From Maritimibacter harenae (GTDB lineage Bacteria; Pseudomonadota; Alphaproteobacteria; Rhodobacterales; Rhodobacteraceae), in contig NZ_WTUX01000002.1 of the NCBI RefSeq assembly GCF_009882975.1, positions 6,489 through 70,488 of the forward strand: DNA of 64,000 nucleotides, given 5' to 3'. The notes under the pieces are model-generated. The model did no database searches. It saw nothing but the letters and a program-made list of their open reading frames with translations, and was not told where the DNA came from. The position numbers and the translations under genes were made by a program. Positions 27,595 to 37,521 of the stretch are shown one piece after another (the stretch's first letter is position 1; each line of letters opens with the position of its first letter).

Positions 27595-29238
27595 TCAAGC
27601 CTTCAGCCGGAAACGCTGGATCTTGCCCGTCTCGGTCTTGGGGAGCGCCTCGGTGAAGACGATGGAGCGCGGATACTTGTAGGGCGCGATGGCCGCTTTC
27701 ACATGATCCTGCAGCGCCTTCACCAGGCCCTCGTCGTCTTCGTCGAAGCCTTCGGCCAGCACCACGTGCGCCTCGACAATGGAGCCGCGGTCCTCGTCCG
27801 GCTTGCCCACCACCGCGCATTCGGCGACGGCGGCATGCGACAGCAGCGCCGCCTCCACCTCGGGGCCTGCGATGTTGTAGCCCGACGAGATGATCATGTC
27901 GTCGTTGCGTGCAGCGAAGTGGAGGTAGCCGTCCTCGTCCATGCTGAACGCGTCACCGGTGACGTTCCAACCCTTCCAGACGTATTTCTTCTGTCTCTCG
28001 TCGGCGAGGTAGCGGCAGCCGGTCGGGCCGCGCACGGCCAGCTTGCCGATGGTGCCGCGCGGCACCTCGTTGCCGTCGTCGTCCACCACCTTCGCCTCGT
28101 AGCCGCCGACGGGCTTGCCCGTGCAGGCCGGGCGGTGGTCGTCGAAGCGGTTGGAGATGAAGATGTGCAGCATCTCGGTCGCGCCGATGCCGTCGAGCAT
28201 GGCCTTGCCGGTCTTCTCCATCCATTCCTCGTAGACGGGGGCGGGCAGGGTCTCCCCGGCCGAGACCGCCGCGCGGAGCGAGGACAGGTCGGCGCCCTCG
28301 TCCATCGCCTTGAGCATCACGCGGTAGGCGGTGGGCGCAGTGAAGGACACGGTGGCGCGGTATTTCTCGATGATCTCGATCATGTTGGGCGGGGAGGCGT
28401 TCTCCAGCAGCGTCGCAGCCGCCCCGAAGCGCAGCGGGAACACCGCGAGGCCGCCGAGGCCGAAGGTGAAGGCCAACGGCGGGGAGCCCACGAAGACGTC
28501 CTCGGGCACGACGCCCAGGACCTCTTTCGCGTAGCCGTCCGCGATGATCAGAAGGTCGCGGTGGAAATGCATCGTCGCCTTGGGCGAACCGGTGGTGCCC
28601 GACGTGAAGCCCAGAAGCGCCACGTCGTCGCGCCCGGTCTTGACCGCGTCGAACTGCACGGGCTTTTCGAGCGCGAGCCGGTCGAGCTCGGCGTCGTGGT
28701 TCGAGGTGCCGTCGAACCCGACGACGGATTTCAGGAAACGGCTCTGCTTGGCGCAGGTCGCCATCTCGTCCATCAGGCGGGTGTCGCAAAGGGCGAACTG
28801 GATCTCGGCCTTGTCCACGATCTGCGTCAGCTCACCGGCGCGCAGGAGCGGCATGGTGTTGACCACCACCGCCCCGGCCTTCATCGCGGCCAGCCAGCAG
28901 GCGACCAGCGCAGGGTTGTTGGCCGAGCGGATCAGGATGCGGTTGCCGGGCTTCACGCCCATGTCGTGCACCATCGCGTTGGCCAGCCGGTTGGTCCAGT
29001 CGGCCAGTTCCTTGTAGGTTCGCCGCCGCCCGTTGCCGATCAGCGCCGTGCGGTCGCCGTGGCCGCGTTCGACCATCGCGTCGGTCAACTCGACGCCCAC
29101 GTTGATGTGGTCGGGGTAGTCGAACCCGTCGAGCAGGAAATCCGGCCACTGGTCGAGGGGCGGAAGGTTGTCGCGCGTGAATGTGTCGACGTGGGCCGAG
29201 GGGCCCAGGACGTCGTCGAAGGAGGTAGTGCCCGTCAT
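27595..29238 (-). CDS. 2-aminobenzoate-CoA ligase
   Basis: This 547-aa AMP-forming ligase shows GFTSGTTGSPKATMHFH (P-loop-like A3 motif), GATEMLHIF (A5), the GDAFSMDEDGYLHFAARNDDMIISSGYNIAG hinge region and the catalytic Lys near LPKTETGKIQRF. It belongs to the benzoate/2-aminobenzoate-CoA ligase group. It makes anthraniloyl-CoA from the anthranilate produced by KynU. It is the last gene of the marR-ech-acad-ligase operon; a gap of about 100 bases with small hairpins separates it from the dehydrogenase. Confidence 0.87.
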   Translation of the reverse strand: MTGTTSFDDVLGPSAHVDTFTRDNLPPLDQWPDFLLDGFDYPDHINVGVELTDAMVERGHGDRTALIGNGRRRTYKELADWTNRLANAMVHDMGVKPGNRILIRSANNPALVACWLAAMKAGAVVVNTMPLLRAGELTQIVDKAEIQFALCDTRLMDEMATCAKQSRFLKSVVGFDGTSNHDAELDRLALEKPVQFDAVKTGRDDVALLGFTSGTTGSPKATMHFHRDLLIIADGYAKEVLGVVPEDVFVGSPPLAFTFGLGGLAVFPLRFGAAATLLENASPPNMIEIIEKYRATVSFTAPTAYRVMLKAMDEGADLSSLRAAVSAGETLPAPVYEEWMEKTGKAMLDGIGATEMLHIFISNRFDDHRPACTGKPVGGYEAKVVDDDGNEVPRGTIGKLAVRGPTGCRYLADERQKKYVWKGWNVTGDAFSMDEDGYLHFAARNDDMIISSGYNIAGPEVEAALLSHAAVAECAVVGKPDEDRGSIVEAHVVLAEGFDEDDEGLVKALQDHVKAAIAPYKYPRSIVFTEALPKTETGKIQRFRLKA

Positions 29239-29342
29239 CTTTCGATCTCCCTGTTGCCGGTCTTGCCGGAGAGCGTGCGGGTTGGCCCGCATCGCCCGGA
29301 TGCCGCGCCCCGTTTCCGGATCGGGGCCGCGTTGGTGTCTGT

Positions 29343-30506
29343 TCAGCCCGCGCGGGTCGCCGCGTCGAGCGTCTGGCGCGCGATGATCACCTTCTGCACG
29401 TCCGAGGCGCCCTCGTAGATGCGCAGCGCGCGGATTTCGCGGTAGAGACGTTCGACCGTCTCGCCGGATTTCACCCCGTCGCCGCCATGCAGCTGCACCG
29501 CCGCGTCGATGACCTTCTGGGCCTCGTCAGTGGCGAAGAGCTTGGCCATCGCGGCCTCGCGGCTGACGCGGGGCGCGCCGGAATCCTTGGCCCAGGCGGC
29601 GCGGTAGACCAGCAGGGCGGCCGCATCGACCCGGAGCGCCATGTCCGAGATGTGGCCCTGCACGAGTTGCAGCTCGGACAGAGGCTTGCCCTGCACCTCG
29701 CGCGAGGTGACCCGGTTCAGCGCCTCGTCCAGCGCGCGCCGGGCGAAGCCGAGGCCGGCCGCCGCGACCGACGTGCGGAAGACGTCCAGCACGGACATCG
29801 CGATCTTGAAGCCTTGCCCGGGCTGCCCGATCAGCGCCGATTTCGGCAGCCGCGCGCCGGTGAAGCGCAGGGTGGCCAGCGGGTGCGGCGCGATGGTTTC
29901 AAGCCGTTCGGCGATTTCGAGCCCCGGCGTGTCGGCGGGGACCACGAAAGCCGACAGCCCCTTGGCGCCCGGACCTTCGCCGGTGCGCGCGAAGAGCGTG
30001 TAGACATCCGCGATGCCGCCGTTCGAGATCCAGGTCTTCTCGCCGTCGAGCACCCAGGCGTCGCCGTCATCGGTGGCGGTCATGGTCGAGTTGGCCACGT
30101 CCGAACCGGATTGCGGCTCGGTCAGTGCGAAGGCCGAGATCGCCTTGCCGCTGCGGGTCAGCGGGAGCCATTCGTCCTGCTGCGCCGTGCTGCCGAAGAG
30201 CGACAGCGCCCCGGTGCCGAGGCCCTGCATGGCGAAGGCGAAATCCGCCAGCCCGTCATGACGCGCCAGCGTTTCGCGCGACAGGCACAGGGTGCGCACG
30301 TCGAGCGGCTTCGGATCGGCGGGATCGACGGCGGTGGGTTTCAGCCAGCCGTCCGCCCCCAGCCGGCCTACCAGGTCGCGGCAGGTGGCGTCTGTGTCGT
30401 GGTGGTCGATCGGGCCCAGTTTTCCGGCCCAGTCGTCCAGCGCCCGGGCATGGGACCGGTGGCTGTCTTCGAGAAACGGCCAGTCCAGGTAGGTCTGATC
30501 GGGCAT
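29343..30506 (-). CDS. Acyl-CoA dehydrogenase
   Basis: The 387-aa protein has acyl-CoA dehydrogenase signatures: [33 protein letters not shown], and the C-terminal [33 protein letters not shown], where the catalytic Glu is expected. It would oxidise an alicyclic or open-chain acyl-CoA in the lower anthraniloyl-CoA pathway. ATG 30506 overlaps the preceding hydratase stop by one base. Confidence 0.9.
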   Translation of the reverse strand: MPDQTYLDWPFLEDSHRSHARALDDWAGKLGPIDHHDTDATCRDLVGRLGADGWLKPTAVDPADPKPLDVRTLCLSRETLARHDGLADFAFAMQGLGTGALSLFGSTAQQDEWLPLTRSGKAISAFALTEPQSGSDVANSTMTATDDGDAWVLDGEKTWISNGGIADVYTLFARTGEGPGAKGLSAFVVPADTPGLEIAERLETIAPHPLATLRFTGARLPKSALIGQPGQGFKIAMSVLDVFRTSVAAAGLGFARRALDEALNRVTSREVQGKPLSELQLVQGHISDMALRVDAAALLVYRAAWAKDSGAPRVSREAAMAKLFATDEAQKVIDAAVQLHGGDGVKSGETVERLYREIRALRIYEGASDVQKVIIARQTLDAATRAG

Positions 30507-31306
30507 CAATCCCCCTCGAACACGGGTTTTTCCTTCGCGACGAAGGCGTTGTAGGCGCGGGTGAAATCCTCGGTCTGCATGCAGATGGCCTGCGCCTGCG
30601 CCTCGGATTCGATGGCCTGTTCCAGCGACATCGACCATTCCTGGTTCAGCATGGTCTTGGTCATCATGTGGCCGAAGTTCGGGCCCGCGGCGATCTTGCG
30701 CGCCATCTCCTGCGCCTCGGCTTCCAGCGCGTCGGCGTCCACCACGCGGTTCCAGAAGCCCCATGCGGAACCTTCGTCGGCGTTCATCGAGCGGCCCATG
30801 TAGAGCAGCTCCGCCGCGCGGCCCTGGCCGATGATGCGCGGCAGCATTGCACAGGCGCCCATGTCGCAGCCGGCAAGGCCGACGCGGGTGAAGAGGAACG
30901 CGGTCTTGGTCGCGGGCGTGGCCAGGCGCATGTCCGAGGCCATCGCGATGATCGCGCCGGCGCCGGCGCAGACGCCGTCGACCGCGGCGATGATCGGCTT
31001 GCCGCAGTTGATCATTGCCTTCACGAGATCGCCGGTCATCCGGGTGAAGGCCAGAAGCTCCTTCATCGACATCTTGGTAAGCGGCCCGATGATCTCGTGC
31101 ACGTCACCACCCGAGCAGAAGTTGCCGCCGTTGGAGCCGAAGACCACCGCCTTCACGGAGTCGTCGTAATGCAGCTCCCGGAACCAGTCGCGCAGCTCGG
31201 CATAGCTGTCGAAGGTCAGGGGGTTCTTGCGCTCCGGGCGGTCGAGGCGCAGCGTCGCGATGCCCTCGTCGATCTCGCAGCGGAAGTGTTTGGTGTCGGT
31301 CCTCAA
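30506..31306 (-). CDS. Enoyl-CoA hydratase/isomerase
   Basis: The 266-aa crotonase has the oxyanion-hole segments [16 protein letters not shown] and [19 protein letters not shown], and [16 protein letters not shown]. It likely hydrates an unsaturated CoA ester after ring reduction. Its ATG overlaps the end of marR (ATGA), tying its expression to the regulator. Confidence 0.9.
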   Translation of the reverse strand: MRTDTKHFRCEIDEGIATLRLDRPERKNPLTFDSYAELRDWFRELHYDDSVKAVVFGSNGGNFCSGGDVHEIIGPLTKMSMKELLAFTRMTGDLVKAMINCGKPIIAAVDGVCAGAGAIIAMASDMRLATPATKTAFLFTRVGLAGCDMGACAMLPRIIGQGRAAELLYMGRSMNADEGSAWGFWNRVVDADALEAEAQEMARKIAAGPNFGHMMTKTMLNQEWSMSLEQAIESEAQAQAICMQTEDFTRAYNAFVAKEKPVFEGD

Positions 31307-31791
31307 GCCTCGTCCTCCTTCTGGCTTATGGCGTCGAACCGGTCCGAGAGCGTGTCGGCCTCTTCGGGCGAAAAGTCCTCGAGCAGTTCATCGATCCAGT
31401 TCTCATGGGCTGCGGCCTGTCGGGCGAATTCCTCCTGCCCCTTGCGGGTCAGGCGCACCATCGACGCGCGGCGGTCGCCCGGAAATGGCTCGCGGACGAC
31501 GAAGCCGTCCTCGGCCAGGCGGTCGACGATGCCGGTGACATTGCCGTTGGACACGCGCAGCACGCCCGAAAGCGTGCTCATCTTCAGGCCGCGATCATAG
31601 CGGGCGAGCGCCGCCATGACGTCGAAGCGGGGCAGGGTGCTGTCGAACTCGCGGCGCAGCCGCTCACGCAGCGCAGCCTCGACTCGCCGCGTGCTCTTGA
31701 GCATCCTGAGCCACAGGCGCAGCCGGGCCTTGGAGGCTTCGGTGTCCGAAGCAAGGTATGCCGGATCGGCCTCGTTTGCTGAACGCGCCAC
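31303..31791 (-). CDS. MarR-family regulator, likely controller of the anthranilate regulon
   Basis: This 162-aa protein has a MarR winged helix (about 50-120; [45 protein letters not shown]), including the DRR wing. GTG 31791 is chosen over ATG 31812 because GGGAGGCG is 9-16 bases upstream of it. The full palindrome at 31851-31881 lies between it and the divergent arylformamidase/ABC operon. MarR regulators of aryl-CoA pathways (for example CouR, BadR, FerC types) answer to CoA thioesters, so anthraniloyl-CoA is a plausible effector. That ligand is inference. Confidence 0.85.
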   Translation of the reverse strand: MARSANEADPAYLASDTEASKARLRLWLRMLKSTRRVEAALRERLRREFDSTLPRFDVMAALARYDRGLKMSTLSGVLRVSNGNVTGIVDRLAEDGFVVREPFPGDRRASMVRLTRKGQEEFARQAAAHENWIDELLEDFSPEEADTLSDRFDAISQKEDEA

Positions 31792-31850
31792 GGTGCTTCG
31801 CCTCCCTCTCATTGGCCGGTCGACGGAAAGGCTAGGCGTCGCAAAAATTT

Positions 31851-31881
31851 ATTTCAAGCAAAAAAGGTTTGAGCTTGAAAT
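31851..31881. promoter_or_regulatory. MarR-type operator, copy 2
   Basis: ATTTCAAGC (31851-31859) and GCTTGAAAT (31873-31881) are separated by 13 nt. The arms are identical to the 30-bp palindrome at 23844-23873. It sits between marR and the divergent kynB-like/Liv operon, so it can control both. Confidence 0.7.
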
Positions 31882-31969
31882 GTTGAATCTTACACGCCAC
31901 GATGCCTTTCATAATGATGCGCCCGCCATCCGAGCAGGGACGCACGCGAACAGGGAAAAGGAGGCGCCA

Positions 31970-32836
31970 ATGCTCGTCCACGAGGTCGCGGATTGGGATG
32001 ACGCCTATGAGAATGGCGGCAACATTCCGGGGGGCGATGCCTACCCGGGGCCATGGGTCGCGCCGGCCGAGGCGTATCGCACCCGGATGCAGGCGTCGGA
32101 TCGCGCCCGGCTGGACATCCCCTATGGTGAGGGCGAGCGAAACCGCTACGACCTCTTCCTGCCGGAAGGCACGCCCAGGGGCCTCTTCGTCTTCGTTCAC
32201 GGCGGTTACTGGATGGCGCTGGACAAGACCTACTGGTCGCATCTCGCCGCCGGCGCCGTCGCGCGGGGGTGGGCCGTGGCCATGCCCTCCTACGATCTCT
32301 GCCCGGACGTCACGATCGCACAGATCACTGCGCAGATCGGTGCCGCGATCGACCACGCGGCGGGCGAGGTCGACGGGCCCATCGTGCTGTCGGGCCACTC
32401 GGCGGGCGGGCACCTTGTCTCGGCTATGATGTGCGAAGACAGCCCCCTTTCGGCGGCGACGCGCGAACGGTTGAAGCATGTCGTCTCGATCTCGGGCCTG
32501 CACGACCTGCGCCCGATGCTGCGGACCACGCGCAATGACACGCTGCGGCTCGACATGGACAGCGCCGAGGCCAACAGCCCCGCGCTCAAGCGGCCGCTGC
32601 CCGGCGTGCGGCTCACCGCGTGGGTCGGCGGCGGCGAGCGGCATGAATTCCTCCGCCAGGCGGCGCTTCTGGCCAACATCTGGCACGGTCTCGGCGCGCC
32701 CACCGTGGAGGTGGCCGAACCCGACCGGCACCATTTCAACGTGATCGACGGTCTTGCCGATCCGGACAGCCCCCTGATGCAGGCGGCGCTCGATCCGGTC
32801 GAGGCAGGCCGGGACAGGAAAGGACTTGCGTCCTGA
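31970..32836 (+). CDS. Alpha/beta-hydrolase arylformamidase (kynurenine formamidase)
   Basis: The 288-aa protein is an alpha/beta hydrolase with the HGGYW motif (residues 77-81) typical of kynurenine formamidases of the esterase type, nucleophile S144 in GHSAGG and the C-terminal His in DRHHFNVIDGL. It would turn N-formylkynurenine into kynurenine, the step between KynA and KynU. AAAGGAGG precedes ATG 31970. It starts the plus-strand operon opposite marR, followed by a Liv-type importer. Confidence 0.85.
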   Translation: MLVHEVADWDDAYENGGNIPGGDAYPGPWVAPAEAYRTRMQASDRARLDIPYGEGERNRYDLFLPEGTPRGLFVFVHGGYWMALDKTYWSHLAAGAVARGWAVAMPSYDLCPDVTIAQITAQIGAAIDHAAGEVDGPIVLSGHSAGGHLVSAMMCEDSPLSAATRERLKHVVSISGLHDLRPMLRTTRNDTLRLDMDSAEANSPALKRPLPGVRLTAWVGGGERHEFLRQAALLANIWHGLGAPTVEVAEPDRHHFNVIDGLADPDSPLMQAALDPVEAGRDRKGLAS

Positions 32837-32933
32837 ACGGTCGGCCCGCTGAATGGGTGGGCAGGCCAAAACAAGCGGTACGACGCCCGACAGACGGCGC
32901 GGCCCCAAACCAGAACCAACACGGGAGACAATT

Positions 32934-34121
32934 ATGACTTTCAAGAAAAAGCTACTTGCAACGACACTGCTGGCCGGCATCGCCGCGCCCGCGATGGCGC
33001 AGGACGTGCCGCCGGCGGCCGAGGACAACGTCCTGAAGATCGGCCTCATCTACACGCTTTCCGGCCCCGCTGCGGCGCTTGGCGAGCAGGCGCGCAACGG
33101 CTTCATGCTGGCGGCCGACAAGATGGGCAAGATCGGCGGAATGGAGACCGAGATCATCGTCGTCGATGACGAGCAGCGCCCCGACCTTGCCGCGGACAAC
33201 GCCCGCGAGCTGGTCCAGCGTGAAGAAGTCGACTTCGTCGTCGGCCCGATCTTCTCAAACATCCTCGTCGCGATCCACCAGCCGGTGACCGAGACGGGCA
33301 CGATCCTGATCTCGACCAACGCGGGCACGTCGAACTTCGCGGGGCCGGACTGCAACGAGAACTTCTTCGTCACGTCCTACCAGAACGACCAGAACCACGA
33401 GGTGATGGGTGCCTACGCCGAGCAGCAGGGATACCAGAACGTCTTCCTGATGGCGCCGAACTACCAGGCCGGGCGCGACAGCCTTGCCGGGTTCAAGCAT
33501 TCCTACACCGGCAACGTGGCCGGCGAGGTCTTCACCGAGCTTGGGCAGCTCGACTTCTCGTCCGAACTGGCGCAGATCGCGGCCTTCCAGCCCGACGCGC
33601 TCTTCACCTTCATGCCGGGCGGCATGGGCGTGAACCTCGTGAAGCAGTACGGCCAGGCCGGGCTCACCTCGATCCCGTTCCTGTCGGCCTTCACGGTGGA
33701 CGAGACCACGCTGCCGGCGACGCAGGACGCGGCGCTGGGTCTTCTTGGCGGTGCCAACTGGGCCCCGGACCTGGACAACGCGGCGAACGAGGAATTCGTC
33801 ACGTCCTACATCGAGAAGTACGACCACGTGCCCGGCACCTACGCGATGCAGGCCTATGACGCGGCCCAGCTGATCAACTCGGCCGTCGAGAAGGTCGGCG
33901 GTGACCTGACCGACCGTGACGCCCTGCGCGCGGCCCTCAAGGAAGCGGACTTCGACAGCCCCCGTGGCGACTTCGAGTTCGGCGTCAACAACTACCCGGT
34001 GCAGGACTTCTACCTCGTCGAGGCGGTGAAGCGTGACGACGGTCTCTATGCGACCTCGGCCAAGGAGAAGATCTTCGACGACTACGTCGATAACTACGCC
34101 GACCAGTGCGAGATGCAGTGA
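32934..34121 (+). CDS. ABC transporter substrate-binding protein (LivK/AmiC type)
   Basis: The 395-aa protein has a Sec signal peptide (MTFKKKLLATTLLAGIAAPAMAQ) and a type I periplasmic-binding fold of the branched-chain amino acid/aromatic acid family (IGLIYTLSGPAAALGEQARNG, VDFVVGPIFSNILVA). ATG 32934 is fixed by the signal peptide. It probably captures tryptophan, kynurenine, anthranilate or a related aromatic, judging only from neighbours. Confidence 0.92.
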   Translation: MTFKKKLLATTLLAGIAAPAMAQDVPPAAEDNVLKIGLIYTLSGPAAALGEQARNGFMLAADKMGKIGGMETEIIVVDDEQRPDLAADNARELVQREEVDFVVGPIFSNILVAIHQPVTETGTILISTNAGTSNFAGPDCNENFFVTSYQNDQNHEVMGAYAEQQGYQNVFLMAPNYQAGRDSLAGFKHSYTGNVAGEVFTELGQLDFSSELAQIAAFQPDALFTFMPGGMGVNLVKQYGQAGLTSIPFLSAFTVDETTLPATQDAALGLLGGANWAPDLDNAANEEFVTSYIEKYDHVPGTYAMQAYDAAQLINSAVEKVGGDLTDRDALRAALKEADFDSPRGDFEFGVNNYPVQDFYLVEAVKRDDGLYATSAKEKIFDDYVDNYADQCEMQ

Positions 34122-34150
34122 CGGCCGGTTAAGGCAAGGGGGCCACGTCC

Positions 34151-35068
34151 ATGACAAACCTGCTCGTGCTTCAACTCCTCAACGGGGTTCAACTCGGCAT
34201 CATTCTTTTCCTGATCGCGGCCGGGCTGACGCTCGTGTTCGGGATCATGGACGTGGTCAACCTGGCCCACGGCGTCCTCTACATGGCGGGCGCCTACCTG
34301 ATGGCGACCTTCGCCGCGGCGACCGGGAGCTTCTGGTGGGCTCTCCTGCTGGTGCTCCCCGGGGCCGTCGTGGTGGGGTTGTTGTTGGAGGTCGTCGTGA
34401 TCCGAAGGCTCTACGACCGCTCGCACCTCGACCAGGTGCTGGCGACCTTCGGGCTCGTGATGATGGCCAATGAAACGGTGAAGATCATCTGGGGCACCTC
34501 GCCCCTGTCGGTGCCGATGCCCGACATCTTCTCGGGGTCGGTCCCGCTGATGGGGCCGCTCCAGTACCCGGTCTACCGCATCGCGATCATCGTGGCGGGG
34601 CTGGCGGTGGCCGGTGGTCTCTACCTCCTGGTCAACCATACGCGCATCGGCATGCTGCTGCGCGCCGGTGCCACGAACCGCGCGATGGTTTCGGCGCTGG
34701 GCGTCGACATCGGCAAGCTCTTCGCGATCGTCTTCACCCTGGGGGCGGTGCTGGCCTGTTTCGCGGGCGCCATCGTGGCGCCGATCCTGTCGGTCGACAC
34801 CGGCATGGGGGAAAGCGTGCTCATCCTGACCTTCGTCGTCGTCGTCATCGGGGGTATCGGGTCGATCAAGGGCGCGTTCCTGGGCGCGGTTCTCGTGGCC
34901 GTGGTGGACACGCTCGGCGGCGTCTTCGGGCCCATCCTGCTGCGCTCGGTCCTCGATGCCTCGGCGGCAGGGCAGGCGGGGCGCACGCTCGCGCCGATGC
35001 TGGTCTACATCCTGATGGCCGCGATCCTCTTCGCCAAACCCACGGGCCTGTTCGGAGGGCGCGGCTGA
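34151..35068 (+). CDS. ABC transporter permease (LivH type)
   Basis: This 305-aa membrane protein has about eight helices and the LivH features LQLLNGVQLGIILFLIAAGLTLVFG at the start, NRAMVSALGVDIGKLFAIVFTLGA and GGIGSIKGAFLGA. It pairs with the LivM-type permease next door (stop and start overlap by one base). Confidence 0.93.
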   Translation: MTNLLVLQLLNGVQLGIILFLIAAGLTLVFGIMDVVNLAHGVLYMAGAYLMATFAAATGSFWWALLLVLPGAVVVGLLLEVVVIRRLYDRSHLDQVLATFGLVMMANETVKIIWGTSPLSVPMPDIFSGSVPLMGPLQYPVYRIAIIVAGLAVAGGLYLLVNHTRIGMLLRAGATNRAMVSALGVDIGKLFAIVFTLGAVLACFAGAIVAPILSVDTGMGESVLILTFVVVVIGGIGSIKGAFLGAVLVAVVDTLGGVFGPILLRSVLDASAAGQAGRTLAPMLVYILMAAILFAKPTGLFGGRG

Positions 35069-36063
35069 TGAGCGACGTGACGACCGCACCCCGCGCCGCC
35101 CCGCGCGCCCCGGCGATGGCCATGCGGGTCAAGGTGGCGCTGATCCTTTTCGCGCTCTTCGCGGTGCTGCCCCCGGTGGCCGTGGCGCTTGGCGACCCGT
35201 TCATGGTCCTGATCGCCACCCGCATCCTCGCCTACGCGATCGCGGCCATGGCGCTGGACCTGATCCTCGGCTTCGGGGCGATGGTCTCCTTCGGCCACGC
35301 GGCCTACCTGGGCTTCGGCACCTACGCCGTCGCGATCCTGTCGAGCTACGGCGTCAACGATCTGCTGCTCCAGATGCTGGGCGCGGTGGTGGTCTCGGCC
35401 GCCTTCGCGCTGGTGACCGGGGCGATCTCGCTGCGCACGCGCGGGGTCTATTTCATCATGATCACGCTCGCCTTCGGGCAGATGGCGTTCTTCTTCTTCA
35501 TCTCGCTCTCGGCCTACGGGGGCGACGATGGCTACGGGCTGTCCAGCCGCTCGACGATCTTCGGCTCCGACGTGCTGGAGAACGACATGACGCTCTACTA
35601 CGTCACGCTGGGCTTCCTGATCGCGCTCTTCGCGGCCTGTCACCGGATCGTGGGTTCGCGTTTCGGCCGGGTGCTGACCGGCATCCGCGAGAACCGCGAA
35701 CGGATGGAGGCGGTGGGCTTTCCGCCCTTCCGCTACCAGCTGACGGCCTTCGTGATCTCGGCCTGCATCACCTCGCTCGCGGGTGTGCTGCTGGCCAACC
35801 AGGCCGAGTTCGTGTCGCCCGCCTTCATGTCGTGGCACCGCTCCGGCGAACTGATCGTCATGGTCGTTTTCGGTGGTATCGGCACGCTGACCGGCGCCAT
35901 CGGCGGCGCGGTGGTGGCGTTGTTGCTCGAAGAATGGCTCGGGGCCCTGACCCATCACTGGCCGCTGCTCTTCGGCCTGATCCTCGTGCTCATGGTGCTC
36001 TTCTCGCCGCGCGGGATCACCGGGCTGCTTGAGCGCACCGGGCTGTGGAGGGCGCGCAAATGA
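35068..36063 (+). CDS. ABC transporter permease (LivM type)
   Basis: The 331-aa permease has about nine membrane segments, with LGFGAMVSFGHAAYLGFGTYAVAIL and VFGGIGTLTGAIGGA being LivM-typical. Its coupling sequence is near LTGIRENRERMEAVGFPPFRYQL. It overlaps the ATPase gene downstream (ATGA). Confidence 0.93.
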   Translation: MSDVTTAPRAAPRAPAMAMRVKVALILFALFAVLPPVAVALGDPFMVLIATRILAYAIAAMALDLILGFGAMVSFGHAAYLGFGTYAVAILSSYGVNDLLLQMLGAVVVSAAFALVTGAISLRTRGVYFIMITLAFGQMAFFFFISLSAYGGDDGYGLSSRSTIFGSDVLENDMTLYYVTLGFLIALFAACHRIVGSRFGRVLTGIRENRERMEAVGFPPFRYQLTAFVISACITSLAGVLLANQAEFVSPAFMSWHRSGELIVMVVFGGIGTLTGAIGGAVVALLLEEWLGALTHHWPLLFGLILVLMVLFSPRGITGLLERTGLWRARK

Positions 36064-36821
36064 GCCGTCTGGACGTACAGAGCCTGACCAAGAGCTTCGG
36101 CGCGCTGAAGGTGACCGATGACGTGTCGCTCACGGTCGAGCCGGGCGAAATCCACGCGATCATCGGGCCCAACGGCGCGGGCAAGACGACACTGGTGGCG
36201 CAGCTTTCGGGACAGCTCAAGCCCGACAGCGGGCGTATCCGGCTGGACGGAGCCGACATCACCGGCCTGTCCATGCCGGAACGGGTGAAGCGTGGCCTTG
36301 CGCGCAGCTTCCAGATCACCTCGATCCTTCCGGGCTTCACGGTCCTGGAGAACGTGGCGCTCGCCGTGCAGGCGCGCTCGGGCTCCAGTTTCCGCTTCTT
36401 CCGGCCCGTGGCCGGTGACGCCGCCCTGAACGACGCGGCGATGGAGGCGCTGACCGAGGCGGGCCTGGGCGACCGCGCCGGGGTCGTGGCGAGTGCGCTC
36501 AGCCACGGGGAACACCGGCGGCTCGAGCTGGCCATCGCGCTTGCGACCAATCCCCAGGTGCTGCTCCTCGACGAGCCGCTGGCCGGCGTCGGCGGCGAGG
36601 ATGCCGAGGCTTTCGTGGCCCGGCTGCGCCGCTTCAAGGGGCGCTTCGCGATGCTGCTGATCGAACACGACATGGACGCGGTCTTCGCCCTGGCGGACCG
36701 GGTTTCGGTCCTGGTCTACGGGCGGATCATCGCCACCGGCACGCCCGACGAGGTCCGCTCCGACGCCGACGTGCGGGCGGCCTATCTTGGCGAAGAGGGC
36801 GAGGAGATGGCCGATGCTTGA
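36060..36821 (+). CDS. ABC transporter ATPase (LivG type)
   Basis: The 253-aa ATPase has Walker A GPNGAGKTT near residue 36, the ALSHGEHRRLELAIAL signature (LSHGE replacing LSGGQ), Walker B VLLLDEPLAGV and switch His in LLIEHDMDAVF. ATG 36060 is set by the ATGA overlap with livM. It energises the importer with LivF. Confidence 0.93.
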   Translation: MSRLDVQSLTKSFGALKVTDDVSLTVEPGEIHAIIGPNGAGKTTLVAQLSGQLKPDSGRIRLDGADITGLSMPERVKRGLARSFQITSILPGFTVLENVALAVQARSGSSFRFFRPVAGDAALNDAAMEALTEAGLGDRAGVVASALSHGEHRRLELAIALATNPQVLLLDEPLAGVGGEDAEAFVARLRRFKGRFAMLLIEHDMDAVFALADRVSVLVYGRIIATGTPDEVRSDADVRAAYLGEEGEEMADA

Positions 36822-37500
36822 AGTCACCGGGCTCGAAGCCGCCTACGGCGAAAGCCGCATCCTTTTCGGGATCGACCTGCACGTCGATGCGGGCGAGGTG
36901 GTCACGCTCATGGGCCGCAACGGCATGGGCAAGACGACCACCGTGAAGTCGATCTTCGGCATGCTCAAGCCGCGCGCGGGGACCGTTCGGGTCGACGGGG
37001 AGGACCTGACCGGGGCCGATCCGCACCGCGTCGCGCTGGCCGGGCTCGGGCTGGTGCCCGAGGGGCGCCAGATCTTTCCCACGCTCTCGGTCGAAGAGAA
37101 CCTGCGCGCCACGGCGCGGCCCGGGCGGTGGACGCTGAAGCGCATCTACGAACTCTTCCCGCGGCTGGCCGAACGCAAGCGCAACATGGGCACCCAGCTG
37201 TCCGGCGGCGAGCAGCAGATGCTGGCGATCGGCCGGGCGCTGATGACCAATCCGCGGCTCGTCGTGCTGGACGAGGCGACCGAGGGGCTCGCGCCGCTCA
37301 TCCGCGCCGATATCTGGTCCTGCCTCGAGACGCTGAAGGACGAAGGCGAGGCGATCCTGGTCATCGACAAGAATGTCGACGCGCTCACCCGGTTCGCCGA
37401 CCGCCACGTCGTGATCGAGAAGGGCCGCGTCGTCTGGAGCGGCACCACTCAAGACATCCTAGCAACCCCCGACGTGAAGGACCGTTTCCTGCACGTGTGA
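36814..37500 (+). CDS. ABC transporter ATPase (LivF type)
   Basis: The 228-aa ATPase has Walker A GRNGMGKTT, signature TQLSGGEQQMLAIGRAL and Walker B VVLDEATEGLAPLIR. The usual switch His is replaced: the segment reads LVIDKNVDALTRF. GAGGAG lies upstream of ATG 36814, which sits inside the livG end. Confidence 0.92.
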   Translation: MLEVTGLEAAYGESRILFGIDLHVDAGEVVTLMGRNGMGKTTTVKSIFGMLKPRAGTVRVDGEDLTGADPHRVALAGLGLVPEGRQIFPTLSVEENLRATARPGRWTLKRIYELFPRLAERKRNMGTQLSGGEQQMLAIGRALMTNPRLVVLDEATEGLAPLIRADIWSCLETLKDEGEAILVIDKNVDALTRFADRHVVIEKGRVVWSGTTQDILATPDVKDRFLHV

Positions 37501-37521
37501 CTCTTCGAAAGGACAGCCCGC

